A DNA stretch of 64,000 bases from Thinopyrum elongatum. Lineage: Eukaryota; Streptophyta; Magnoliopsida; Poales; Poaceae. Of this stretch, positions 43,481-53,480 are shown in pieces (position 1 is the stretch's first letter; every line of letters begins with the position of its first letter). Under the pieces are notes generated by a model. It was not told the origin of the DNA and searched no databases. It was given only the letters and a program-made list of their open reading frames with translations. A program made the position numbers and the translations under genes. The stretch lies in the NCBI GenBank assembly GCA_011799875.1, contig CM022302.1:201606086-201670085 (forward strand), read 5' to 3'.

Positions 43481-44063
43481 CCCCCGGCAAGACATCTTGC
43501 CAGTCCCTTCCATAGCTGCTACTGAACCCTATCTGACGGGTTCAGAGTGTGGATGGGAACCGGCCCCTTGTCAGTACCCCCCAAATGCTACTGCGACCAA
43601 CCTGACTGAAGAAACTTCGAATCAAAGGATGGGAGCACAGATGTTGGGAGCGACAAGGTTTCCTTACGCACAAGCTTTTTCATACAGGGATACATTATGG
43701 ATGGCGAGGGGAACTTATCTATGTTTGCTGTCCTTCTTATCGCTCCCGATAAGGAGGAGCTGCCGAGGACCAATATGCTGGCTCATTTTCACTTTTCCCT
43801 TCGGGAAGTCCCTCCACGGAGGGGGCCCTACTATTGATAAAAAAGAAACACAGGGGAGAAAACAGCTGCATATGATCCTTTTTAAAAGATTAGTCATCAT
43901 AGTAAAATCATACTTAAGTAAACATGCATGCAAGTTTTGTGCCAGCGCTTCGTTTTATCATCTTTGCATAGGGTCTTTGCCTGGCTTTGTACAAAGGGTT
44001 ACAAGTCCACGTGACTATGCTTGTACAAAACAGGCTGTCGAGGCAAGGCCCGGCAACCGCGCC
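43481..44063 (-). other. Post-pol non-coding region of Tat2
   Basis: About 580 bp between the B3 gene and the pol stop. The minus strand shares TTGTACAAAGCCAGGC with Tat1, so this was inherited from the common ancestor. A long plus-strand open frame (43497-44102) has no known domain and overlaps the pol end; I treat it as chance. Confidence 0.6.
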
Positions 44064-45240
44064 TTACGGGTAGAACTTACGAAGATGCTCAATATTCCAT
44101 GAGTTTTGCATTGGGATGCCATCTTCGGTCTCCAGACGGACTGCACTGACTCTGGTGACACATACTACCCGGTAAGGGCCTTCCCACTTTGGTGTCAACT
44201 TGTTTGAACCCTTGGCGAACTGAACGCGCCTAAGGACAAGGTCACCTTCCTCAAGACTCCGGGCGTGAACCCTGCGACTATGATAGCGGCACAGGGCTTG
44301 CTGGTATCGTGCAACACGTACAGCTGCCCAGAGATGGTTCTCCTCGAGGAGCATGGCATTGTCATGCCGTAGCTGCTCTTGCGCTACTTCATCGTAGGCA
44401 AGTACCCAAGGTGACTCGTATATGAGTTTCGTGGGGAGCACTGCTTCTTCCCCATATACCAGGGAGAAGGGAGTCTGGCCAGTAGCTCAATTTGGTGTTG
44501 TCCTGATTGACCAAAGAACCACTGGCAACTCATCAACCCAGCGCTTGCCGCATTTTCGCAGTCTATCAAAGGTTCTCGTAGCCCCCGTAGCACTTCAGTG
44601 TTCATCCTCTCAGCCTGCCCGTTGCTCCTTGGGTGGGCAATGGAGGCGAAAGAGACCTTGCTCCCAAGGCTCTGGATGTACTACATGAAGGCGCGACTTG
44701 TGAACTGGGTGCCATTGTCGGTGATTACCCTGTTGGGCACTCCAAAACGACACACCAGTCCCTTGAAGAACTTGATCGCTGACTGCGCCGTCACCTTTCT
44801 CACTGGTTCCACTTCAGGCCACTTTGTAAACTTGTCGATTGCAACATACAAGAATTCAAAGCCCCCGGTAGCACGGGGGAAGGGGCCCAAGACGTCAAGC
44901 CCCCAAACCACGAAAGGCCAGGACAAAGGGATGGTCTGCAAGGCTTGAGCTGGCTGATGAATATTCTTGGAGTGGAACTGGCATGCTTCACACTTGGTGA
45001 CGAGCTCAGTTGCATCCCGGAGAGCGGTGGGCCAGTAGAATCCTTGCCGGAAGGCTTTCCCGACAAGTGCTCTTGATCCCAGATGTGAGCCACACGCGCC
45101 TCCATGTATCTCTGCCAACAGCTCTAGTCCATCCTCTTGACTGATGCACTTCAACTTCATGCCGTTCGGCCTCTTTCTGTACAGAATGTTGTCTACAAAC
45201 TGGTACATACTCGATTGCCGGGCTACTTTCTCAGATTGCT
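44064..45240 (-). pseudogene. Tat2 integrase
   Basis: Minus strand: QFVDNILYRKRPNGMKLKCI, IHGGACGSHLGSRALVGKAF (zinc His pair), KCEACQFHSKN (Cys pair), FVVWGLDVLGPFPRA (D), VITDNGTQFTSRAFM (D), TAG 44681-44683, then ASIAHPRSNGQAERMN (E), and after a frame change LLEENHLWAAVRVARYQQAL to WNIEHLRKFYP, stop 44064. The TAG is at the same residue as in Tat1 (32004). At least one frameshift lies near 44440-44600. Confidence 0.9.
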
Positions 45241-46276
45241 CTGGATCATCGGGAAGTTATCCAGTTTGCAAGAATTGGACTACGTGTTGTGCCCATATCG
45301 AAGCCTGAGGCTCGACGACAAGGACTAAAGGCATCTCTTTTGCTGTGGGAGTACTTGCTTTAATGACAAGAACCTAGGATTCCATCAGAGAGTGTGGCTC
45401 CCCATCCAGCGCAGGATTTCTCCTGACAACCTTTTCACCAGCAGCTCCAAGGAGCTCTGCCGGGAAATGCTTGCCGTTGTTGAGCTTCCTTCTTTTTCTG
45501 GCCAAGGCTGACGGAGAAACTGTTGGTTGAGTGAGGTGGAGCACAAAAGTGCCTGGTTCCACAAGAAGCTTCTGTGCAACACACTTCGATAGGTGATCAG
45601 TGATGCTGTTTCCCGCACGTGGTACGTGCTCTGTTTGTAGCTCGTCGAAGTGCTCTTCCAACTTTCTCACCTCTTCCACGCAGGCTTCCATCAGTGGGCT
45701 CTGATAGTCTTTGTTTACCTGCTTCACGACAAGCTGGGAGTCACCGCGTATGATCAACTTCTTGATTCCCAATTCGACAGCAATCCGGAGCCCGGCAAGG
45801 AGCCCTTCATATTCTACCGTGTTGTTGGTGGCATCTTCCCTGGGGAAATGCATTTGGACCACGTACTTGAGGTGTTCTCTGGTGGGCGCAATGAGTAATA
45901 CTCCTGCGCCAGCACCTTGGAGCAAGAAAGCACCGTCAAAGTACATGATCCATTCCTTAGGGGCCTCTTTGCCGGGGAGGGCAGTTTCCACAAGTTCTTC
46001 ATCAGGAGTTGGTGTCCATTCTGCTACGAATTCTGCTAATGCTCTGCTTTGGATAGTTGCTGTGCTTTAAAACTTAAAGGCAAAACTTGACAGCTCCAGA
46101 GCCCATTCTACTATTCTGCCGGTAGCCTCGGGGTTCCTCAGGATCCGCTGTAGTGTGAGGCGAGTCACAACAGTGATCTCGTGGGCTTGAAAGTAATGGC
46201 GTAGCTTTCTTGAGGCCATGAGGAGGCCGAAGATCAGTTTTTGGACCCGAGAGTACCTTGACCTAGCCCCCTGCAA
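45241..46276 (-). pseudogene. Tat2 RNase H region and linker
   Basis: Minus strand: FQAHEITVVTRLTLQRILRN, MYFDGAFLLQGAGAGVLL, TNNTVEYEGLLAG, IRGDSQLVVKQVNKDYQSP (CAG for the Gln that is TAG in Tat1), VPRAGNSITDHLSKCVAQK, then a variable linker. In-frame stops fall near 46067 and 45374. The catalytic D, E and D are kept. Confidence 0.88.
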
Positions 46277-47525
46277 GAGGGAGCTGACAAAGTAAACTGG
46301 TCACTGCACCATTTTGTTTCTTGCCACCCCCTCCTGTTCATCAGCGCTGACCTGCGGTTCCCCCCGTCGCCGCCGGCAGACCTTGCCAAGGATAAAGTCG
46401 GCTCAACACTGGTGGGTTCTGCCGCAGTAGCTTCTCCGCTGTCCACTTCCCTCTACACTATCAAGGCTGCACTGACCACTTGATTTGTTGCCGCCAGGTA
46501 TAGCAGCAACGACTCTTGTATCTTGGGTGCGACCAAGGTTGGAGCAGAAGAAAGGTAAGCTTTCAAATTCTGCAGCGCTGCCTCGGCCTCTAGGGTCCAT
46601 TTTACTGGACCAGCCTTCTTCAAAATTTTAAAGAACGGCAAGGCACACTCAGTGGATTTAGAAATGAACCTGCTTAGTGCGGCTACACAACCAGTCAAGC
46701 GCCTCACATCCTTAACTGTCTTTGGGGCTTGGATCTGCTCTATTGCTTTGATCTTGTCGGGTTGGCTTCTATCCCTCGCTGAGACACAAAGAGCCCAAGG
46801 AGCTTGCTGGACGGAATGCCAAATACACATTTCTCTGGATTAAGCTTCAAGTTCATCTTCCGCAAGTTTGCAAAGGTTTCTTCTAAATACTTTATGAGTG
46901 AAGATTTGTCTTTGGTTTTGACCACGATATCATCCATGTATGCTTTAATATTCCTGTGCAGCTGTGGCTCGAACCCAATCTGCACGGCCCTTACGAACAT
47001 AGAACCAGCATTCTTCAGCCCGAATGGCATACGCATGAAGCAGTATGTGCCACACGGGGTGATGAAGGCAGTTTTTTCTTCGTCTTCCTTGGCCATGAAG
47101 ATTTGGTGATACCCAGAGTATGCATCCAGGAAGGACAACAAGTCACCTCCAGAGGTAGAACCAACAATCTGATCAATGCGCGACAAGGGGAAGGGGTCCT
47201 TTGGACAAGCTTTGTTCAAGTCAGTGAAGTCGATATAAAGTCTCCACTTCCCGTTAGCCTTGCGCACCACCACCGGATTAGCTAACCAAGTTGGATGCAA
47301 TACTCCTCGGACCAAACCTGCCGCTTCTAGGTTCTTGATCTCCTTAGCGATGAACTGTTGTCTTTCCAAGGCCTGCTTTCTGACTTTTTGCTTAACGGGG
47401 CAGGCATGAGGACAGACAGCAAGGTGGTGCTCGATTACCTCCCTGAGAACACCAGGGATGTCAGAAGGTTGCCACGCAAACACATCGACATTCACCCGCA
47501 GGAAGGTAATGAGCGCGCTTTCTTA
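46277..47525 (-). pseudogene. pol: Tat2 reverse transcriptase
   Basis: Minus strand: after TAA 47523-47525 (matching the Tat1 TAG at 29172) the frame reads FAWQPSDIPGVLREVIEHHL, KWRLYIDFTDLNKACPKDPF, FLDAYSGYHQIFMAKEDEEK, FMRMPFGLKNAGSM, AYMDDIVVKT and GLFVSQRGIEANP, where one C is missing from a CCC run and the frame changes into DKIKAIEQIQAPKTVKDVRR. After another frame change near 46450-46530 comes SGRFTL-type linker sequence. No working enzyme. Confidence 0.92.
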
Positions 47526-48340
47526 TTTGTCGTCAAGGATAGCACTGATGCTACCACACCGAAACTTTCTTGGTTGCTGGGGGAACAACCTTGGATCTCT
47601 TGCTATTTGAACTTTTCAGTAAGTCGTTGCCGGGCGTGGCATACTCCGAAGAGATGCGGAGTTCTTACCATTTTCCTTGACTTTCTTCTCCCTCTTGGCG
47701 GGAGCTGGGGCCCCGACGGCCTCTGCTATAACCGCATCCCTATAAATCTTATCCACGCAGATAACTGCGTCTCTCTTGTCCGACGGGATGGTGATGACTC
47801 CCATAGGACCAGGCATCTTCAATGTGTTGTAGGCGTAGTGGGACGCCTCTATGAACTTGGCCAGAGCTGGCCGACCAAGAATCCCGTTGAATGGCAGGGG
47901 AAGTTCAACTACGTCGAACACAATCTTCTCTGTCCTGAAGTTTATTTCCCCGCCAAATGTTACCGGCAAGGTAATCTTTCCCTTCGGCTGGCTCCTTCCT
48001 TGGTTGATTCCTTGGAAAGTGCCAGTTTTCTTCAAGTCCTCATCTGGAATCTGGAGTTTCTTTAGCACATCCAGAGAAATCAAATTCAAGCCTAACCTGC
48101 CGTCAACCAACATCTTAGTGACCTTGAGGTTGTGGATTATTGGTGAAACCAACAATGGCAAACATCCTACCGCAGTGGTGCGGTCTGGATGATCCTCAAT
48201 GTAAAAAATGATGGGCGTGCGGGACCACTTGAGCGGTTCTCGAGCGCTTGCTACTAGTTCTGCTGCATTAACCTCACGTGCCCACTGTTTGAGCTGGCGG
48301 TGAGAGGAGTGCAAAGATGCACCCCCGTCAATAAACATTG
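47526..48340 (-). pseudogene. Tat2 aspartic protease region
   Basis: Minus strand: FIDGGASLHSSHRQLKQWAR, MLVDGRLGLNLISLDVLKKL (the usual DGGAG is changed to DGRLG, so the active site is probably dead), FNGILGRPALAKFIEASHYA, then a Lys/Glu-rich linker. The frame is shared with the reverse transcriptase start but separated by stops. Confidence 0.85.
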
Positions 48341-50434
48341 CCTGAGTAGCTTTCTGGAACTCCTGTTCACTGGTTTCATCATCTTCCTCTTCACTGTCAT
48401 CCTATCACGGCCTCTAGCGGGTTTTTGTTTCTGCTGATCAGACTTGCCGTGGTGTCCGTTACGACCACCACGTCTCCTCCCGCCAGTACCATTCTGGTTT
48501 CTCTCCTTGTCGCGCCTTTCGTAATCAGCTTTCTGTTTGTCAACCAACTGCTCGACTTTCTTGCAATCTTGGAGATCATGACCCTTAGTCCTATGGATCT
48601 TACAGTGCAGCCCATCAGACTTGCCGGTTTTCTCAGCAGCCGCTGCCGTCCGGCAGTCAGCACATGCAGCAGCTTCCTTGCCAGGCATCTCAATTTTTGC
48701 CTTCTTGTCAGCGCTGAGATCACTAGTACTTTCTATGGCCATCACTGCCTTCTCCTTCCGCTTCTTGTTGCATTTCTTGTTCTTCTTCCTGGGGGCGACA
48801 GCGTTGTCGTCGTCCTCTGAATTGACTTCGACGCCAACCTCTTCCCCGGGAAGTCTTCTCCCTTCTTCACCACGAGCGCACTTATCTGCCAGCGTGTAGA
48901 TTTCGCTGACGGTCTTGGGCAACCGGACATTCATCTTAACCCGCATTCTGCGGTTGTGCACATCTGTATGGAATGCGGCAATCACAACTGCCGGGTGTGT
49001 CATTGGAATGTTGCGGTGGACTCGGCTGAACCTCCGTAGATACTTGCGTAAACTGTCTCCCTCCTTCTGCAGGAGGGTTTGCAGGTCACTAGGCCGCCCT
49101 GGTTCTGGTGTCCACCCGTGAAGGCACCCACGAACTCGTTGCACAGATCTGCCTAGGAGGAGATGGAATCTTCTGGCAGGTGCATCAACCAAGACCTCAC
49201 ATTCGGCTTGAGTGCCAATGGGAAGTAGTTGGCGAGCACCTTTTCATCCCTTCCCCCGGCAGCTTGAACGGCGATCGTATAGATGCCCAAGAACTCTGCC
49301 GGGTTCAGTTTTTCGTCGTACTTCTCCGGTAGGTCAGGCTTGAAGGTACGAGACGATGGCCACTAGACTTGCCGCAGCTCTCGTGTGAAGGCTGGGCACC
49401 CTACCTCATAAGGTAGGTACCCGCTAGCACTGGGCACGGGTTCGTCGACATCAGCTCCATTGCGCCTGTCGGATTGACGGCGTGTCTCGTGACGCCGCTC
49501 AATGGTGACGCGAGCGTCCTCCTTCTTCCTTTCCCTCAACACTTGACGTTGTTCTCGCCGGAGTTGCGGATCAGACAAGGCCATTGACGCCTCATCACAA
49601 TCATCATCGTCTGGTGGTCGCTGAGTTCGTCGTGGCTGCCCTTGGGAGAGATGTTGCGGCGGGGACTGCACGGTGGGTGCGGTCCTCCCGTCTTGGCCAC
49701 CGGTGGGAGTCACCGCGACGGCTCCGCGCATGGTGGCTTGTTGACCTCAGCGAACCCGAGGAGACTTTGAATGGTAGCTCTCCATTCATCCATTCTGTCT
49801 GCTGCTAGAGGGAAGTCCACCAACAGCTGAGCTCTCACTAATGCTTCAGCTGCCGTTCCTGGCATGGTGTGGGAGGCAGAGTGCGACACCACTCGACTCC
49901 TGGATGAACCAGAAGGTACACCATCGGGCTCTCGCCGCCTCGGACCAGTCGCCAGAGGGACTTGGCGCGACCAAAGCTGCTCTTGTTGACCGAGCTCTTG
50001 GTCAGCCGGGCCCTTCCCGTGCGGGCGTGGTCGCTGGGGGTCGATGGCGCCGTTCGGAGTGTTGTCGCGCTCGCCCAACGCGGGGCAGAGCGCAGGCCCT
50101 ATCTCCGCCCCTCCGGGCGGCGCGGCTAATGGATCTCGGCTCGCACCGGAGCGGGCGTCGACGTTGCGTTGGTTGACACGCCAGTGGGATGAGAAGGAGG
50201 AAGCTGAGCGCCCCTGTGACCCGTACTGGCGGAAGCTTGATCAACGACATGCTAACGGGGTTGGGTCGCGCCCGTGGCCCCCGCCCCAGCCGCAGCGGGA
50301 GTGTTAGTGGCACCGCTCACTTCGTCGGCCCCGTCCGCCGCAGTCACAGCGCTCGCGGTGCCTGCAGCCACGGGCAACGAGGCCTTCGAGGAGGAAGGAT
50401 GCGCTCCGGGTCCGCTCTTCTTCTTGGGAGCTAT
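48341..50434 (-). pseudogene. gag: Tat2 gag
   Basis: Minus strand: the equivalent of Tat1's start codon is ATA (50432-50434), followed by APKKKSGPGAHPSS. The Pro/Ala-rich N-terminus is broken by stops. The capsid-like region has PYEVGCPAFTRELRQV (49390), NPAEFLGIYTIAVQAAGGRD (around 49270-49310) and RKYLRRFSRVHRNIPMTHP. The zinc-knuckle variant is CKIHRTKGHDLQDC (CX2HX4HX4C), as in Tat1. Several frameshifts lie between 49190 and 49740. Confidence 0.88.
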
Positions 50435-50498
50435 GGATGACGAAAGTCGACGAAGATCACTGCGCAGGTCACTGCTTTAGGTTCGCACAAGCGACGCC

Positions 50499-50517
50499 CC
50501 CTACCTGGCACGCCAAA
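50499..50517 (-). other. PBS of Tat2
   Basis: The minus strand reads TTGGCGTGCCAGGTAGGG three bases inside the 5' LTR, one base different from Tat1. Confidence 0.75.
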
Positions 50518-50519
50518 GA

Positions 50520-50829
50520 TGTCGGCGTGGTAGCACGATCACCTATGGGGCAGGGGTGCCCCTTTGTGGTTCGGCATGGGGACGGCCGCGTTGCACAAAG
50601 AGCAAAAACAGTGGGGGACAACACGGCGGTGGACTGCCTCTCTTTTACCTAGGTTCGGGCCGCTTTGCAGCGTAAAACCCTACTCCTGCTTTGGTGGATT
50701 GATCTAGAGGTAGACGAAGGCTCGACGCGCTCTAGCCCGGCAAGTGTGCCTCGGGGAGTGTGGCGTGAGCTTATAAGTGCAGGGGGGTCAGAGTGTTCGA
50801 ACCCTTTGCTAGGTTGCCTCGGGCCTCCT
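50520..50829 (-). repeat. 5' LTR of Tat2, part 1
   Basis: First 310 bp (plus-strand order) of the 5' LTR, from TGTCGGCGTGG to GCCTCCT, where the Athila-like element is inserted. The last five bases CTCCT (50825-50829) are the TSD. Confidence 0.93.
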
Positions 50830-52431
50830 TGATACGTCTCCAACATATCTATAATTTTTGATTGTTCCATGCTGTTATATTATCATTCTTGGATGTTTCA
50901 CAATCATTTTATAGCAACTTTATATCATTTTTTGGGACTAACCTATTGACATAGTGCCTAGTGTCAGTTGCTATTTTTTGCTTGTTTTTTACTTCGCAGA
51001 AAATCAATACCAAACGGAGTCCAAATGCAGCCAAACTTTTTGGTGATTTTTTCTGGACCAGAAGACACACGATGGGCCAAGAAAGTACCTGAGGGGGGCT
51101 CCGAGGGGAGCACAACCCACCAGGGCGCGCCTGGGGGCCCAGGCGCGCCCAGGTGGGTTGTGCCCACCTCGGCCGCCTCCTGCACCACCTCTTTGCTCTA
51201 TAAATACCCTGGACATCCAAAAACCCTAGGGGAGTCGACGAAAAACAATTCCAGCTGCCGCAAGTTCCAGAAACCACAGATCCAATCTAGACACCATCAC
51301 GGAGGGGTTCATCATCCTCATTGGTGCCTCTCCGATGATGCGTGAGTAGTTCATTGTAGACCTTCGGGGTCCATAGTTAGTAGCTAGATGGCTTCCTCTC
51401 TCTCTTTTGATTCTCAATACAATGGTCTCTTGGAGATCTATTTTATGTAACTGTTTTTGCGGTGTGTTTATTGGGATCCGATGAACTTTGAGTTTATGAT
51501 CAGATCTATCTTTTTAATTATGAAATTTATTTGAGTCTTTTGATCTCTTATATGCATGATTACTTATAGCCTCGTATTTCTTTTTCGAATCTTTGGTTTA
51601 GTTAGGTCGACTAGATCGATTTTTCTTGCCATGGGAAGAGGTGCTTTGTGATGGGTTCGATTTTACGGTGCTCAATCCCAGTGACAGAAGGGGAAATGAC
51701 ACGTATGTATCGTTGCCATTAAGGATAACAAGATGGGGTCTAATTCCTACATGAATAGATCTTGTCTATATCATGTCATCGTTCTTATTGCATTACTCCA
51801 TTTCTCCATGAACTTAATACACTAGATGCATGCTGGACAACGGTCGATGTGTGGAGTAATAGTAGTAGATGCAGGCAGGAGTCGGTCTACTAATCTTGGA
51901 TGTGATGCCTATATAATGATCATTGCCTGGATATCATCATGATTATTTGAAGTTCTATAAATTGCCCAACAGTAATTTGTTTACCCACCGTATGCTATTT
52001 TTCTCGAGAGAAGCCACTAGTGAAATCTACGGCCCCCGGGTCTATTTTCCCATCATATACTTTCAGATCTATATTGCTATTTGCCTTTTTATTTATTTGC
52101 ATCTTTTATTTTCAGATCTATATTATCAAAAACCCAAAAATACCTCGCTGAATTTTATTTGCTTTTATTCGCATCTATCAATTTTTTACAACTTTCTCAT
52201 GTCCGTTTGCCAATCTCTGGCGCCGCTACCCGAAATGGATTGACAACCCCTTTTACACGTCGGGTTGCAAGTATTTGTTCTTTGTGTGCAGGTGCCGTTC
52301 ACGTAGTGTTGCGTGGTTCTCCTACTGGTTTGATAACCTTGGTCTTATCACTGAGGGAAATACCCACCGTAGCTGCGCTGCATCATCCCTTCCTCTTTGG
52401 GGAAATACCGACGTAGTTCTAGCCGTAATCA
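50830..52431 (+). repeat. 5' LTR of the Athila-like element
   Basis: 1602 bp, TGATACGTCTCCAAC...GCCGTAATCA. It has a 54-bp near-perfect inverted repeat at 51110-51163 and a TATA box CTATAAATAC at 51198-51207. Confidence 0.95.
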
Positions 52432-52442
52432 AAAAGAATTTC

Positions 52443-52517
52443 TGGCGCCGCTGCCGGGGAGGATCAAGTCAAGATAGTCTCCCGTCAACTAGCCATTTCT
52501 GGCGCCGTTGCTGGGGA
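52443..52517 (+). other. PBS and a second PBS-like copy
   Basis: TGGCGCCGCTGCCGGGGA at 52443-52460 is the PBS, 11 bases after the LTR. A near copy, TGGCGCCGTTGCTGGGGA, lies at 52500-52517, and a weaker one (CTGGCGCCGCTACC) is within the LTR near 52216. Confidence 0.75.
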
Positions 52518-52739
52518 GACATCATCAACATCTACCAGGTTCCTAATCACAAATCTCATCTCCTTGCAATTTACATTATTTGCCATTTGCCTCTCGTTTT
52601 CATCTCCCCCACTTCACAAAAAATGTCGTTTTATTCGCCCTCTTTTTCGTTCGCCGTTTTCTCGTCAGATCTCATGTTTGCCTGTGTTGCCATGTGCCTT
52701 CTATTTGCTTGCATCTTCGCTTGCTAAAAATGTATTGAT

Positions 52740-53480
52740 ATGGATCCTCATACACTTGCTAATCTTTTTAAAAGATCCAGTCATAATGAACCAATTGCTA
52801 GTGAGTTGAGTGCACTAGATTATCTTTATGAAGTTTTGCTTCAGATTCGTGAATCTAAAAATTGTGATGAAGAAAATTATGAAGTGATTCATGATAGCTC
52901 CTTGAATGAAAAGCATGATTGCAATGATTTTACTATAAATTCTATTAATGTCAATTGTGCTAATGATATGCAAAACCCCAAGCTTGGGGATGCTAATTTT
53001 GATATGTCCACTACTTATTGCAATGATCATGATTGGGGTGATTCTTCTTATGGTCTTGAAAATTTATTTACGCCTTAGGATGAATATGAAATTGATAATA
53101 ATGTTTGCAATATTATTGAAAGTGGGTTTGGATGAGTGTCAACTCTAGGAATAAAGAATCCCACATATTTGGAGAATGTTCAATCTTATGAATTTTTTGA
53201 TGAAAGTGGGTTTGGAGAGGTCATGACTTTAATTGATGTTAATCCCACTATCTTGGAAGATCATAAAACTTTTATGCATGTGGATCGTAAAGAGAAATTT
53301 TTATGTGATTGCTATATTATTGAATTTTATTATGATCCTACATATAATTATTATGAGAGAGGAAAATATGGTTGTAGAAATTTTTATGTTGATAAATTTC
53401 CACTCGTTATGTTGAGATTTTCAATGTTTTATTCCTCTCCTTTGCATATGCTAGATATTCTTGTCTTGATAATTTGTTAG
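52740..53480 (+). pseudogene. Unknown ORF of the Athila-like element
   Basis: One frame from ATG 52740 (MDPHTLANLFKRSSHNEPIA) to 53480 with a TAG at 53076 and a TGA at about 53133. It is Asp/Asn/Glu-rich, with CNDHDWGDSSYGLENLFTP and, further on, FDESGFGEVMTLIDVNPTIL and KEKFLCDCYIIEFYYDPTYN. No gag zinc knuckle or enzyme motif; low-GC codon use. It may be the remnant of a gag-like or unique protein. I do not assign a function. Confidence 0.5.

Noticed and set aside
43497..44102. 201-codon plus-strand frame in Tat2
   Set aside because: Overlaps the end of pol and has no domain; a chance frame in the post-pol region shared with Tat1.
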